Notes: generated by a model not told the origin, from the sequence alone. 64,000 nt of DNA from Icerya purchasi (GCA_039619475.1 CM077115.1:141186172-141250171), one strand, 5' to 3'. Counted from the stretch's first letter, positions 9,911-21,329 are shown. Numbers and translations: made by a program.

Positions 9911-10615
9911 ATTTATACTGGTAATTAAATTCTAACAAAAGTAATAAAAAATTAATAAAAGAAAATATTCAAACATTTATTCTTATTCACGTCGGATGTA
10001 TAACCGACCAGGTTAAAACTGTTTCTTTTCTCGTTCGTTCGTTTCTTAATTGTTTTCAGTTTTTATTCCGCTAGTCTCGTATGCTTAGAGCTTGCTTACA
10101 TAAATTATTTTTATTTTACTGCAAATAATTTACCAAAATAATCCTACATATGACGTAGTTAAAAGCGCCACCGAACAATAATCTATTCGTCAGTTTCTGA
10201 GGTTTTGCTGGTTAAGGGTATAGAACTTTCACTACTAATTTTACTGAAGATTCCCTTGTTGAACAGTTGAAACTACTTCTAAACGATATTTATCTCGTTT
10301 TTCCCTGCAAAAACAGTATTCGTGGAAATCTCTGAGTTACGGCAAAGAGAAATAAGAAGTTTACCAAATATTACTCCGTTTTATTTTTAGGGATAGATTT
10401 TTTTTTTTTTGTTTTCTTTATTAATCGCATTTGTCAGTCGTGAACGATATTGTCCATCAACGGGGGAAGTATATGAAAAGATGCGCGCTCTTTCGAAATA
10501 AGCTTCAGACTTAGAATCAATATAAATTTGCTTTTCTTTGGATCGACTGAAATTTGTATCGAAGACCGTGAAACCCATTAGATGATTTTCTGAATTACCG
10601 AAGGAAAAGCAAGAA
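9910..10615. other. spacer, nothing recognised
   Basis: AT-rich sequence with a T run at 10,400-10,410. No supported gene. A 63-codon minus-strand frame (10,387-10,578) is unremarkable. Confidence 0.4.
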
Positions 10616-10617
10616 TT

Positions 10618-10905
10618 GAATTACAACATTTTTTTCTTTTTTTTTTTTTTTGATCTATACCTAGCCCATTGGACTATTACTAGATTTCGTTGCATACTCC
10701 GAACACTTGACCGATCCCCGCCCATTGACGTAGAATCCAAACTTAATTTAAGCACTTAAGTCTAATGGCTTCTTTCTGCGCAGCCGACGTGTCTCCGTCG
10801 GATTATTCAGTAACGCTATAGGACGTTCGTATGAATTTGAAGTCTTCCTCCGTTGTGTCTTGCGGCTGATTTTGCAATAACCTTCCCCTTATACATGTAT
10901 ATAAA
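10618..10905 (-). mobile_element. probable 3' end of a poly-A-tailed retroelement
   Basis: On the minus strand a GC-balanced block ends in a long A run (plus-strand T run 10,630-10,651). Before the tail the sequence reads like a 3' UTR: TAATCCGACGGAGACACG, TGGGCGGGGATCGGTC, GTCCAATGGGCTAGGTATAG. Upstream, a short frame ends EEDFKFIRTSYSVTE followed by the stop. The combination of coding-like end, balanced UTR and poly-A tail suggests a truncated LINE or processed transcript; the family is not recognised. Confidence 0.35.
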
Positions 10906-11139
10906 AAGTGTTAAGATATAACTTATTTAGACTTACAAAAGTGCGCAGTCGCAAGTGAGAGGAGGAAATTGCAACCTGAAAAGTAATTTATACTGTCAAA
11001 AAGGGCATTAGGTAGGTGAAAAAAATTTATCGCGAGATTTTATTCGAACAAACTTCTGTTTTGCGCGCCCTGTCATTTCATATAATTATTCCTCCATTTA
11101 CTGAGCGAGCAATAATAAATAATTACACAGCTTTCAAAA

Positions 11140-11173
<34 letters not shown>

Positions 11174-12080
11174 GCAGCGATTTACTTGGCCAATTTTAGA
11201 AAGATTAACGTTTCAACCATTAAATTTAGAAGAAAAAAAAAAAACTAATGAAAAAAGAAAAAATTTCTTATTACGGAATAATCCACTGACAACTGATCTT
11301 AAACCTTCCGTCCTTGTTCGATGCATCGCGTGTGTGATAAAGAAAATAATGTAATGACCATGAAATCAGGCACGCAATAAGCGGTATTCTAAACATTTTT
11401 TATTTACCCATCGTGACACCTATAATTGTATATTTTCGCATAAATTCGAACAATTATTTTGGGAATGGAAAAATAGTTTCCTTTCTTCGCACTAAGAAAG
11501 TTGCAAGTCATTTTGAGCCGTTATTTACGAAATTTTTTTAGGGAAACCCAGCGGAATATTTAAAAAAAAAATAATGAATTTTTTTTTTAAATTTATTAAG
11601 CAGTAGTTTATTTACATAAATACCGAAACTTTTCAATTCGTCGTAATTAAAGAAATCGCAACTAAAAAAGTCGCAATTAACCCGTAAGAGGTCACGCCCG
11701 GTTTAAAAGACCGGGTTTTTTAAATTTTTTCTTTGTTATTTTAACTGCGCTGTTACCTCAGCGAAAATAACTCAGCTATTCCTAGAATAACAGATAAGCA
11801 TGAGCACTAATCAGTTTTAACTAGGATAAAGACCGTTGTACTTAATCAGGATAGAGTACACAAACACGGTCTATTCGACCGGCGCGACCGATATCGCTTC
11901 GATTTATTTCAGTTTGATTCTGTCTTATGTCCCTAAAAAATATAAAGTAGTTCTCTTGTTATCATTACACTCCATGAAAATTGCCGAAGAATCAGGTGCA
12001 GCTAATAAACCATGCTAACATTTTGTAACTTAGATACTGTAGTTGAGTTGAAGAATACATATACTTAGTCTCAAGGAAAA
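10906..12080. other. spacer with an (AAT)n tract
   Basis: An (AAT) run at 11,146-11,173 produces the Asn-rich plus-strand frame and is not a gene. A small hairpin CCCGGT-(7)-ACCGGG followed by T6 at 11,697-11,721 resembles a bacterial terminator by chance. Nothing else was recognised. Confidence 0.45.
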
Positions 12081-13395
12081 GTTATCCAGGGAACTTACAA
12101 GTTTAGATTCGTAGTATTTTACACGAAGGGCAGAATAAAAGATAAATATTAATGTTGACGAAAAACAATTTACAAAAAATCAACGAAATATTTTTGGGCG
12201 ATGTCACTTTTGTGACTGGCGCAAAAATAGGCCACCCCTGGTGTAGAACTTGGATGCATTGATGCCATGTAGCTAACAACACGCGCCATAAATTCATTTT
12301 TCCAGAACTGGATTTGAAACAGTTTGAAGTTTTTTTGTTTTTTTTTTTTTTTGGTTCCCTTTTAGATGAGTTTGGTGGACACATACAACGTCTACGTTCG
12401 TGAGAGGAGAATAGCACATCTGTTGACTTTCGTAATACGAATAACAACGATTCCACGATATTACTAAAAGTTACATGATATCAATTTAAAATGTTAACGT
12501 TTTTTCCGTTCTTCGTTTTCTTCTTTGTCATACGGTCATCCACTAAGCCGCCTAACAGTTTTAATCCCCTCTCGCAATCTTTCCACACTCCTGCCCATTA
12601 TAACCATTTTCAGTAAACTACTGCAAAGTATGTTTCTTTTCTTCTTTGCTATCTTTCCCATTACATTATCAACACTTGCTTATCCTGAACATTCTCTGGA
12701 GATTTCGCTTTTAACTTAATTCGTCCTGTATTATGGCTAGATTCTAAGTTAAAATTTAGTATTATTTCGATGAATTTGTTATTTCAGGACACAAAACCAA
12801 AACCAAAACCAAAACCAAATCAAAACAACACATATAAGCGAAACAAAACCTGCTTACTTACCGAGACGAGGGTCACCGTCGTGACGAGCGAACAACGACA
12901 AAAGGAATATTTATAAATGGACTAGTATTAAAAGGAAAGCTGTATACGAAAATTTCGTTTTCGCTCAGGACAAGGTCTAACGGCAGGTAAAAACAACAGT
13001 AACACGGTTAAACAAGCAACACCTCAATAATTTCTTTAAATTCAACGCTACGGAGAAGAAGTGTACCAAAGATGACTGATTTTAATCCGGCCGCGAGCGA
13101 ATGATCTGTCATATAGCTTATTATTATTATTATCAAACACCACCCTATGGCAATAGAGGATTTAGTCGCTAGCCGGTCAATACCGCTGCTCGATTTAACT
13201 GGCACATATTCCCGTGCGAATGCACCGAACAGAAGACGACATTCCAGATATCCAGAGATTACAATATTGTTGAAAATTTATTTCGACTTCGAACAGCGAA
13301 AGGTGGCGCTTAAAGTTCTCTTTGTGTTGTTTTTTTTAGCTCTCGTAATTCTACAAAGGAAGCGAATAGAAAAGGAAAGAGTCAACTACATTTTA
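12081..13395. other. spacer with a solo hAT-like end and a CAAAAC repeat
   Basis: Read on the minus strand from 12,238, CAGGGGTGGCC resembles a hAT terminus, but no partner end was found. A (CAAAAC)n run of about five units occupies 12,791-12,818. The long minus-strand frame 12,103-12,456 spans a poly-T tract and is not protein-like. No gene is supported. Confidence 0.35.
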
Positions 13396-13399
13396 AAGC

Positions 13400-14100
13400 G
13401 GTATTGCAAATAAGGAGTAATCAGTGTAGCAGGAATAAGGTCTGCAGAAGGAAAAGACACGGGATGTACGAAATAAGGAGTAGAAAGATCAAGTGTCGGC
13501 AAACTGGAATACAGAGTGTAACACGCTGGAGACAAAAAAAAAGCAAGGAACATATATAATCACCGCAAATAAGTGCATTATTAAAAAAGACAATCAGGAA
13601 GCTAATAAAAAATGAAAATGAGAAGAAGATACTACAGCTTAGCAGTGCAGACGAATAGTGATATCAATAATAGAAGAGCAAAATGAAAGAAGCAAAAAGA
13701 ACCACGGATTAGCGGGAAGACTCGGTCGAGCAAATGAAAAATGAATAATTATTGGGAAAAAAATGGGAAGGCTAAATATATATAGTCATCTAAAATCTGC
13801 AAACGAAGGAAGTGGAAGAAGTGCCAGAACGCGAGTTAAAGAATTAGCCGCTTCATTACCGAAGATGCCCGCGAATGGCCAGCAATCCACAGCAAATTAT
13901 AAATGGAATGAAGAAAAGAAAGAGTGCGAATAAGTGAACGTATTCGATAAATAATAAAAAAATCGCAGTAATGAGCAGACAGGGGAGAACACAAATGGCC
14001 TGAAGAACGTTGTCAGATTCTAATCGAAAAATTGGAAGAACGGTGCTTAGAAGAAATTAAAATGATAAAACGTCGGTTAGTCGTTAATTCGTTTACGAAT
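13400..14100 (-). mobile_element. family A LINE, RNase H end and downstream coding part
   Basis: The minus strand at about 13,830-13,900 reads, across one frameshift, WIAGH(S) then GIFGNEAANSLTRVLALLPL. This is the classic end of a LINE RNase H domain (WxxxHxGIxGNExADxLA). Lower coordinates keep family-typical pieces, ending near 13,420 with FRTSRVFSFCRPYSCYTDY-type sequence equivalent to the C-terminus. Stops and frameshifts are frequent. The higher part (13,900-14,100) matches the same region of the copy at 9.2-9.4 kb. The 3' tail is unclear. Confidence 0.65.
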
Positions 14101-14768
14101 ATGGAAGAAAAAGAAGGAAGGCGAAAAAGTACTAGGAGGGGATGAAAGAGATAAATCGGTATCTGCTCGGTCTTTTCTTCGAAGACAAACACAGAGTTAC
14201 GTGAGAATAGGGAATTGATAGTACTATGAAACTGCCGTCTAATTGAGGTCGATGAAAGAAATTTTAAAAGGATGGCAGAGTTTGGCGAAGTTGAACGAAA
14301 AATAGGACAGCTTAATAAGTTCCGATTATAATGATGTAAGACGAACTGGAGGATAAGGGATAAAATAGAGAGAAGTCGACGAACCAATACCGTCCGATTG
14401 ATTTGGTTACATTGAAAAAACTTCGTAACCATGAAAACAGAAATTCTTTTCTACGCGTATCGAAGGTAACATTTATTCGAAAGCCCCCCCCCCCAGCTAA
14501 GTTTCTCGCAAATTTTCTAATACATAAAATGCGCACAACATTCAATTAATAAAATTTCACCTATCGCACATCAGGTATAATAAACCTCTATAACCATCAG
14601 GCTTTCTCTTCCCAACTAAATTTAACTACGTATTCATTGTCGATCGTTATTCGAACACTCCGGCCGACGAACTAAAAAAATTGCTTAGAGAAATCAAAAA
14701 AAAAAAAAAAAATAAGAGCTAGCCGATAGATTGTAGAAATAAGTATTCGCATTTTGAAAATTAATAAA

Positions 14769-14881
14769 CTAAACAGAACGCTGTCTCATTTGCGCTAACA
14801 AAATACTACAAGAGCTCTCCACTTCAACTTCTGTTTCGGACGGAGGTTCGCTATTGCTTTCCTCGGGGACTTCAGCGGAAC
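14769..14881 (-). CDS. candidate terminal coding exon of an unidentified gene
   Basis: On the minus strand a pyrimidine-rich acceptor (GTATTGCTTTTGCAG) ends at 14,882. After two bases completing a codon, the frame reads SAEVPEESNSEPPSETEVEV then ESSCSILLAQMRQRSV and a TAG stop at 14,771-14,769. The peptide is acidic and Ser/Glu-rich, then basic at the end, like a C-terminal tail. A second copy of acceptor and exon lies at 16,018-16,118, and the frame is preserved across a 12-nt length difference, which argues for past coding constraint. A GTAAGT lies only 40 nt upstream, where a mariner end abuts it, so the true upstream exon is uncertain. I do not recognise the protein. Confidence 0.35.
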
Positions 14882-14920
14882 CTGCAAAAGCAATACGGGT
14901 CGATCAGTTGACCGAACTTA

Positions 14921-15260
14921 CGAGGGTGACTCGGAAAGTAAGATTCCCGTAAAACCGTTGGCGACAGAGGAGCCGGCGAGGTTTCCGTTTAGAATGAGGC
15001 TAGTTTTTATTAGTGTATCGAAATTAGTTAGTAATAGGCGTTTAAAATGAGAGTGGCTACTCAAACCCGTTCGTACCTGCACGCTCAAAATATTTCTTCG
15101 ATCGAAATTCATCGTCAATTTGTTAAATGACAGTAATGTCATGTCTATTCAACGCATCCGGAAGCGGGGTACCGTAATTTTAATATGAGTCGTCCAGATT
15201 TGGAGGATAAAATACGTAGCGAGGCAGGCCATCAGTTATGACTAGACATGGTTAACTGCA
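14921..15260 (+). mobile_element. mariner relic, terminal repeat and transposase N-terminus
   Basis: Right after a TA at 14,919-14,920, the sequence CGAGGGTGACTCGGAAAGTA is a mariner-type terminal repeat. From 15,072 the frame reads YLHAQNISSIEIHRQFVK then, after a disruption, SNVMSIQRIRKR. This matches the N-terminal helix-turn-helix pattern of DD34D mariner transposases (xSSIEIHRQL...YG.NVMS.Q.VRKW). Beyond 15,200 the coding match fades. A GC-homopolymer-bearing stretch at 15,830-15,850 resembles the 5' region of the mariner at 45.4 kb, but no right terminal repeat was located. The catalytic domain is absent. Confidence 0.55.
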
Positions 15261-16015
15261 TATATATCCATCCGCGTTCGGACACAGCCGGATACATCTC
15301 CGACGATGCGTGATTTAATATACATCTCAACTGCGAAAGACGTCACGCAACGGACAAATGTCATTCCGGACAAAGTCGGATTTACCTCTGGCGCCCCCCC
15401 CCGCCGGTAATTTAATATACTGCGCGCATGCACACCGTGTTCAAGGACGTTCTAGTGCTACGCGCAGTTTTGAACACGTAGCCGAAGATTGCGATTATTC
15501 ACTAGATGTAAGATATGTGTAACTCTGGCAGAGTTGGAGTTGAGAAGCGGATATGATAATCGCAGTCGGAAAGGACACATATTGTACTCGTATGTATCCA
15601 ACACTGTCCTGATAGTTGTAAGACTCGGTGAGTCGCGTTCGAAAGGAAATTATTTCCGATCGAAATGTCACGTACAGCGAAATAGAAATGGCAATTTCAA
15701 GTGGAATTTCTCACGATGTTTTGGAAAGCAATTAGCCGACGAAAAACACGAGGAGAACGACGAATCATTAAAAAATCGAGACATCGGAATTTTCAAAGAA
15801 CCACTACTGAACGGAAAATTTTATAAGTGGCGGTGGGGGGGGGGGCAGCAAAGACAAATTGAATTATAAGATGTGTGACAAAAGGTCTAAACTCTTGCAA
15901 AAGTGTAGATTGTTCAAACAAGTAAGTTCCAGATGTAATTTTCGTTCATTATTACGGGACAACACGCAGGGTGGAAACCTTACATTCCGCATGACCTTCG
16001 TATTTCGAATTAATA
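15261..16015. other. GC-balanced stretch, origin unclear
   Basis: Contains a plus-strand frame of 126 codons (15,489-15,869), rich in Arg, Lys and Asn, with no recognisable domain and ending in a poly-G artefact (WGGGQQ). Runs of 9 C (15,394-15,402) and 11 G (15,835-15,845) are present. Part may belong to the mariner relic to its left. Confidence 0.3.
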
Positions 16016-16017
16016 AA

Positions 16018-16118
16018 GTAAACAGAACGCTGTCTCATTTGCGCTACGAAAATGCTACAAGAGCTCTCCACTTCAACTTCTGTTCCGGACAGTGGCTATC
16101 CACGGACTTCAGCTCGAA
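16018..16118 (-). pseudogene. decayed duplicate of the terminal exon at 14.8 kb
   Basis: The minus strand repeats the acceptor (CCGTATTGCTTTTACAG) and the exon. The shared tail TEVEVESSCSI.xAQMRQRSV is in the same frame. Relative to the copy at 14.8 kb it is 12 nt shorter, carries one in-frame TAG near its start, and has TAC where the other has the stop TAG, so the frame would read on. The upstream 50 nt also begin with GTAAGTTCG in both copies. It looks like one half of a tandem duplication that has decayed. Confidence 0.4.
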
Positions 16119-16456
16119 CTGTAAAAGCAATACGGAACCGTCGATCCGATGGACATTAACGAACTTACGTATCACACTCAAATTACCACTTAATTTTTCA
16201 CGGCGGTAAAATTTTCAAAACAATCGCACGTGCAGTAGCCCGAAAAACGAAAGAGTCGCCGTAACCCGATTCCTCTACTACCCACTTCAACTCTCTCTAA
16301 TCCATCTGGCCGGAAATCATTCGACATAACATACGTACTCACATGCAATTACACAATCGTAGCCAGCTAACAAAACAAAACGACGCGGAAAGAGGTTAGA
16401 TCTACTGTGAGAGGCACATTCGTCCGGCTTTCGTTTGTATCATATTAATGCTGTAT

Positions 16457-16740
16457 GGGGTAGCGCGGTAGCCTAAAGGTGCTTGGCTACTAGATCAGGG
16501 GACACGGGTTCGAGACTTGTCTCGTTCCGGATCCGAATCGCTTTCAAATCCAATCTGAAATTGAATATTGGTTATATCAGAGAGGTCTGGGAAAGTAAAG
16601 GCGACCGAGAGAAAGGAACTGGCCGCAGTACTCTCCTCTTAGATCCATTAGATCCTTAAGTACCATTATGGAAAGCTTAATTACACAATCCATGAAAAAA
16701 CCTTATCGAGGGCATGGGACTCAATTTAATTTTTACACAT
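16457..16740 (+). mobile_element. tRNA-derived SINE, copy 1
   Basis: A polymerase III A box (TAGCCTAAAGG near 16,469) and B box (GGTTCGAGAC, 16,508-16,517) form a tRNA-like head. The body contains AAAGGAACTGGCC and ends with ACAATCCATGAAAAAACC...GGGCATGGGACT, shared with the copy at 30.4 kb. It ends in an AT-rich tail near 16,740. This copy has both promoter boxes. Confidence 0.7.
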
Positions 16741-16889
16741 TAATGCTAAGAAAAATCTGCATGTCGACTGCAGACGGTTTTCTGGAGATAGTCGTTGCTC
16801 ATTCTATAGACGCATCGGCCATTACTAACTGGTAATGCAACGCCGGCATTGTAATTATGGTTGTTTCATTTATTTATCGGTAACTCTTC

Positions 16890-17650
16890 CAGCTGTTTGT
16901 CTTCCGAATTCGATCACGTCTAAAACATTTGCCACTTGGCCTTAGAGTTCGGAAATATACTCCTGTTCCTCCTATCTACGCTGAACGCATCTTTTTCTTT
17001 TTTTTTCAAAGACCGTACCTAGATTGCCCCGTTTTCTCGTTCTTTTCCGGTTCTTCTTATCCGGAATTGGCAATTTCCTGCCTAACAAGACACCAGTTCT
17101 GTCCTTTATTTCTACCTGCCTCCTTCAATTTTCACCGTATACCTGTTTTCGTGATGTACACTCTTCCTCTTTAATCTTTCCTCCTAAACTAAACTGCTTT
17201 TCTCTTCCCATTCCTTACAACGAGCTCCCTAATTTGCACCATGTCATTAGTATCTAAGAGCTCTTTGCTTACCACTTTACAGTCTATACTGGGATGAAGA
17301 ATCATTCCGAATCTTTTAAACTTCTTTTCGTTCGCTTAATAATATCTTCTATGCCGAGTCTACTGCTATCTCGCGTGTGGGGGGGGGTATTTTTATCAAA
17401 TCGTCTCTCGTGTTGCTCGAAATATTCTTATCAATTACGTCTAACCTACAAAGCGTTTTGCAGGTCATCGCATTTTCCTTTCTAAATCCTTATCATACGT
17501 TCTTCGATTCACGATCGCTTCCCCTTATTCATTCAATCCAAATTGACTTCTTATGCCGAAATCAAAGGCAACGAGTCATTAGCCGATTTAACATTGACCG
17601 ATTTTTCAGCATGTTATCATCGAATACACAAGGTGTGGCTATCAAATAAC
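16890..17650 (+). mobile_element. family A LINE, heavily decayed RNase H region
   Basis: Plus strand. Around 17,310-17,400 the DNA is close to 26,255-26,340 (ESFKL..., then the TCTATGCxGAGTC block encoding the (Y/T)AES part of RNase H). Further on, AEIKGNESLADLTLTDFSAC near 17,552 corresponds to the GNExADxLA end of the RNase H domain. The 3' part and tail are absent or unrecognisable. A run of 9 G at 17,379-17,387 has shifted the frame. Confidence 0.55.
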
Positions 17651-18575
17651 GAGACTTACACTCCTGTAAGGGCGGAGGAACGAACAAATACAACTGGAAT
17701 AACTTTGAAGAGTCTACTATTGGTGTACAAAACCGCGATCTTGCGTGTGCAGTGTTTCGCTATTGCGCTTGGTAGAGATTATCACAACAAGTTCAGTCAT
17801 TAAAAAACAGTTTCCATTTTCACTTAAAAGAAAAATATTTCTTATTACTACAATGACGAAATATTACCGAGAACAGGATTGATTTGAAAAGAAGCGAAGT
17901 ATATATTGAGTTTTCATTCATTTCATCGTCCAAGTTTTGAAGTGTTAAAAAGACGCTATTTGGCGTCGAATTATGTATTTGTAACGATCGAAGCGAACTT
18001 ATTCTACTAAACATTACCGAATTGCTTCCTATCATCCTTTAGTTTCATAACACTTTCACATAGTCAATTTGTCACTCGCGGCGATTCGTGGCTATTTTGT
18101 TCAATCACTACAGAATGGAGTTTTAAGCTGCTTTGTAACATCTAGTTTGCCGAAAGACATTAACCGTTCTTTTAATTAGCATGATAATAGGAGAATCGTA
18201 TCTTTTAAATATCTTATTTGTATTAGGTACTTTTTTTTTTATGATCTATTTTTCTCCTTTAAATTCATCGTTGAATATGAGATTCTAGATTTTTAATTTT
18301 TTTCTTCTCGTAATTTTGATTAACCTTAATTATTAGAAATTAACTAATGTGCGTAATTCAGTTTGGCCAGAAAAAAGGGAAGACGAATGAAATTACGCGT
18401 GTAAAGGAAATAGAAATTGCAAGCTGTGCTACAATGGTGCTGTATCGGAAATCGAAATTTTTCACATTCCGGTTAATACAGAGGATACAAAACGCAAGAT
18501 CATATTCTGTCGAGAGATAGAGAGATCAATAGTTTTTAATCGCGAAAAGCTACAAACGAATAAAGTGTACGAACT
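17651..18575. other. spacer, nothing recognised
   Basis: AT-rich. A minus-strand frame 17,820-18,035 contains a protein-like stretch (NSTPNSVFLTLQNLDDEMNE) but has no splice or family support. Confidence 0.35.
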
Positions 18576-18578
18576 GGA

Positions 18579-19212
18579 GTAAACACTAAAAGCACAATGA
18601 TATAATTTAAAAATATAAAACTGAAATTATCAGTTTCGGATATTACAATCCATCTTCGTAGTGTGTATAAACAAATACATACCATGAAGATGGATTGTAA
18701 CATTCGAAACTAGTCGGTGTTTTTATAGTTTTATATTTTTAAATTATATAATAAAACAAACTTTAATAACAAACAATAAGGGCAAAATAATTTATAACAA
18801 TAAATTAGATAAATACCTTAATTAGAAACGTTTTCGGGCATAACCAATCATCAGCTAAAACTAACTTAGTGGAAACTTAAAACACACCGGAGTGAATATA
18901 AGGAATACATGTGTATATGTATATAGTAGATACATAGTAGGAACAAAACAATGTATCTACTATATATATATATATACACATGTATTCCTTATATTCACTC
19001 CAGTGTGTTTTAAGTTTCCACTAAGTTAGTTTTAGCTGATGATGGGTTATGCCCGAAAACGTTTCTAATTAAGGTATTTATCTAATTTATTGTTATAAAT
19101 TATTTTGCCCTTATTGTTTGTTATTAAAGTTTGTTTTTATTATACAGTTTTAACAAACAAGTATGTATTCACCTACATTTTTAAATTATATCATTGTGCT
19201 TTTAATGTTTAC
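18579..19212. repeat. nested palindromes built from Penelope-like terminal units
   Basis: Three inverted repeats are combined. The outer pair (18,579-18,630 and 19,176-19,212) shares AAAGCACAATGATATAATTT. Inside are two hairpins side by side. Hairpin 1 (18,601-18,750) has imperfect arms carrying ATTACAATCCATCTTC and CGAAACTAGTCGG. Hairpin 2 (18,751-19,140) has arms of about 185 bp that differ at only a few positions and carry AGAAACGTTTTCGGGCATAA beside an ATCATCAGCTAAAACTAA block, around a short spacer. The near identity of hairpin 2 arms points to recent formation or ongoing correction between arms. No protein is encoded. Confidence 0.75.
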
Positions 19213-19429
19213 ACAACAGTTTATTCATTTCAATTAAATTTGAACACAATACTGATGACAGTCATATTAAGGTGTAGGAAACTATATTTACAACGGATAA
19301 CATCTAAGGGATTATAAAAATGTGTAGCGGATGGTATGAGAAGAAAAGGATAAAGGAAAAATAATAATGAAAACATTTAGCGAAACAAACGAGAGGAGAG
19401 CGAGAACCTAGGTTACTCAAATTAATGAA

Positions 19430-20300
19430 ACACGGACCGCCCTAGAGAAGCTGAAATATTTTAACGATTGCGGTCGAAATTTGTAAACATCTAGGAAGTT
19501 TAATGACAAAAATTCTATATAGAATACGCCAAAAGTATAATATACGAGAGAATATTTCGCCCAGTAATTGCTATCTCCGAGTTACATAAAAAGGGATCAC
19601 GAGACAAACTTATAGAACATATAGCTCTGATGATATCGCATACTAGCAAGATAAGAATACTGCTACAAAAATATTTTTTTTTTGGAAGAACAAAAATAGA
19701 TTTTATGCTCGGAAAAAACGCGACAGAACAAATTTTAAAGATGTGGCAAAAAAAAAAAAAAAAAAAACCCGAAAAAATGTTTTACCATGACGAGAAATTA
19801 TGATAAAATACTAGATGAAGTATACGTAGTACCGCACGGCATTTAATAGTGTTGATGGAATCTTTGCGGAAAGGTGAAGTCAGCGAAAAAAGTTAATCGA
19901 GCAATTTAAACCGGGAACAAAGGAGTTCAGCAAGGGGTATATTGAGCCAGATCTCTTGTTTGGTATATACAGCGAATAGATAAGGAAAATAATGGAAGGA
20001 TGGGAAGATGGTATAAACCTAGCAGGAGAAACTATAACAATTAGTCGCCTCATCAAAGAAAAAAGCTAAACTGCGAAAGTATAGTATAAGTCAAAAGGCT
20101 CTAGCTTGATAATAAATGGGGATAATACGATCATCGAGGGAAATTATGACTCTGATGACCGGCAACATACGGGAACATAACATGAAAGTACTTTATAAGC
20201 TCGTGTGTCCTGGATTAACCGAAAGAAAAAAAAAAGAAAACTAGCGAACTATTGGAAATTTGGATAAGTCGAGACACATTACAGCGAGAACAAAATCCCA
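19430..20300 (+). mobile_element. RTE/Craft-like LINE reverse transcriptase relic
   Basis: Across many frameshifts the plus strand shows, in order: a PVIAISELHKKGSRDKL-like stretch near 19,560-19,610 (compare the block before NYRPISL); FGRTKIDFMLGKNATEQIL near 19,680-19,730 (compare QFGFMPGKGTTDAIF); ESLRKGEVSEK near 19,860; then NKGVQQG near 19,920, the decayed catalytic-domain block; and IMEGWEDGINLAGETITI near 19,990-20,040, which precedes the YADD box (itself lost). Layout parallels the better-preserved relic at 22.9-24.5 kb. Confidence 0.6.
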
Positions 20301-21235
20301 TAATCTTTTTTGTGTTCTTAAAAGGCTGCCAATATTCGACAGACTGATGCTTCGAGGTGTTTTGCCGAAGAAGAATTCCGTATGGAGCAGGTCTCATGGA
20401 CGGGAAAATATTAGATACACGGAACTTGTTCAAAGATATGACTGCACGTAGTCATACAGCGAACAGTTCCTCATTGAAGGTACGAGAAAACAAGGAGGAG
20501 AATAAGGTTTGTAGATGAATAACCAGTATCTGTAGACGTATAGCGAACAATAAAATCTCACGCGATGTTCGGATAATCAAATAACCAAAAAAAAATACCA
20601 TTAATACTCGTAATTTATGCCATAACACATATAAATAATACTTTTTTTTCCCCAATTCCATGGAATTATTAAATTAGCGATATAGTCTTTACATGCTTGT
20701 CTCTATTATCGTGGGACTTCTTATTCATCAACTTGCATAATAGTAAGAAGTGTATTCATTATGTTTCCAATAACGAAATCCGTCACCGAACGCAAACGTG
20801 AATTACGGAAACGAAAACGGAACGACGAACAATGCAATAGCGAAGAATTTGCCACATTTATACAGGTGTACGTCTTTTGAATCGAAAAGGACAGATGTAG
20901 AAAAGTTTGAAGCGTTTGATCGCATTTTAAGTCATCCGCCTCGGTTATACTAATAAAAAGTAATAAGAAAAAAAAGGAATTATCCAACGATTTTTTCACG
21001 TTTTTTGACGAATACTCAATTTACGTTCACCGATTTCCATCATTACTCACATGGGGTACCTAAGTTGGATGGTACTCTTTCTAATGGACAAAGAATCAGT
21101 AAAATCTCGATCTAATAAATATGAGTTATGCGCGAACAAACACAAAAAAAACAAACATATGCGACAACGTATAACCCCCCGTCTACCGTTTGGAAGTCGG
21201 TAAAAATTTAAATATTGCAAACGATACACAAAATT
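20301..21235. other. spacer, nothing firmly recognised
   Basis: May include the downstream remains of the LINE to its left. A minus-strand frame (20,999-20,721) starts with a signal-peptide-like MKKSLDNSFFFLLLFISITEA, but the rest is unremarkable and no exon signals support it. Confidence 0.3.
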
Positions 21236-21325
21236 GGGATATTTTTTGGGATATTTTTTTGGACATTTTTTCTAATGGAGGCTGGCCTAAGAATTACGTT
21301 GTAATTAATAGATAGATAGGTAGAT
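21236..21325 (+). repeat. repeat terminus shared with 41.4 kb
   Basis: Tandem GGGATATTTTTT-type units are followed by CCTAAG and AATTACGTTGTAATTAAT, then a GATA/TAGA simple repeat. The same arrangement (GGGACATTT units, then the same ending, then an AT repeat) is at 41,440-41,600. The shared last block contains a 6-bp stem AATTAC-GTT-GTAATT. It looks like the 3' end of one dispersed element with simple-sequence tails; the class is unknown. Confidence 0.45.
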
Positions 21326-21329
21326 ATGT

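Noticed and set aside
11697..11721. Hairpin followed by T run, like a bacterial terminator
   Set aside because: The window is eukaryotic repeat-rich DNA with no bacterial genes; a 6-bp stem near a T run is expected by chance.
12225..12238. hAT-like end CAGGGGTGGCC on the minus strand
   Set aside because: No matching second end or 8-bp duplication was found, so no element can be defined.
15489..15869. 126-codon basic open frame on the plus strand
   Set aside because: No domain, ends in a poly-G artefact, and overlaps a region partly attributable to a mariner relic.
20721..20999. Frame with a signal-peptide-like N-terminus on the minus strand
   Set aside because: Hydrophobic starts arise easily in AT-rich DNA; there is no splice, cysteine pattern or family support.
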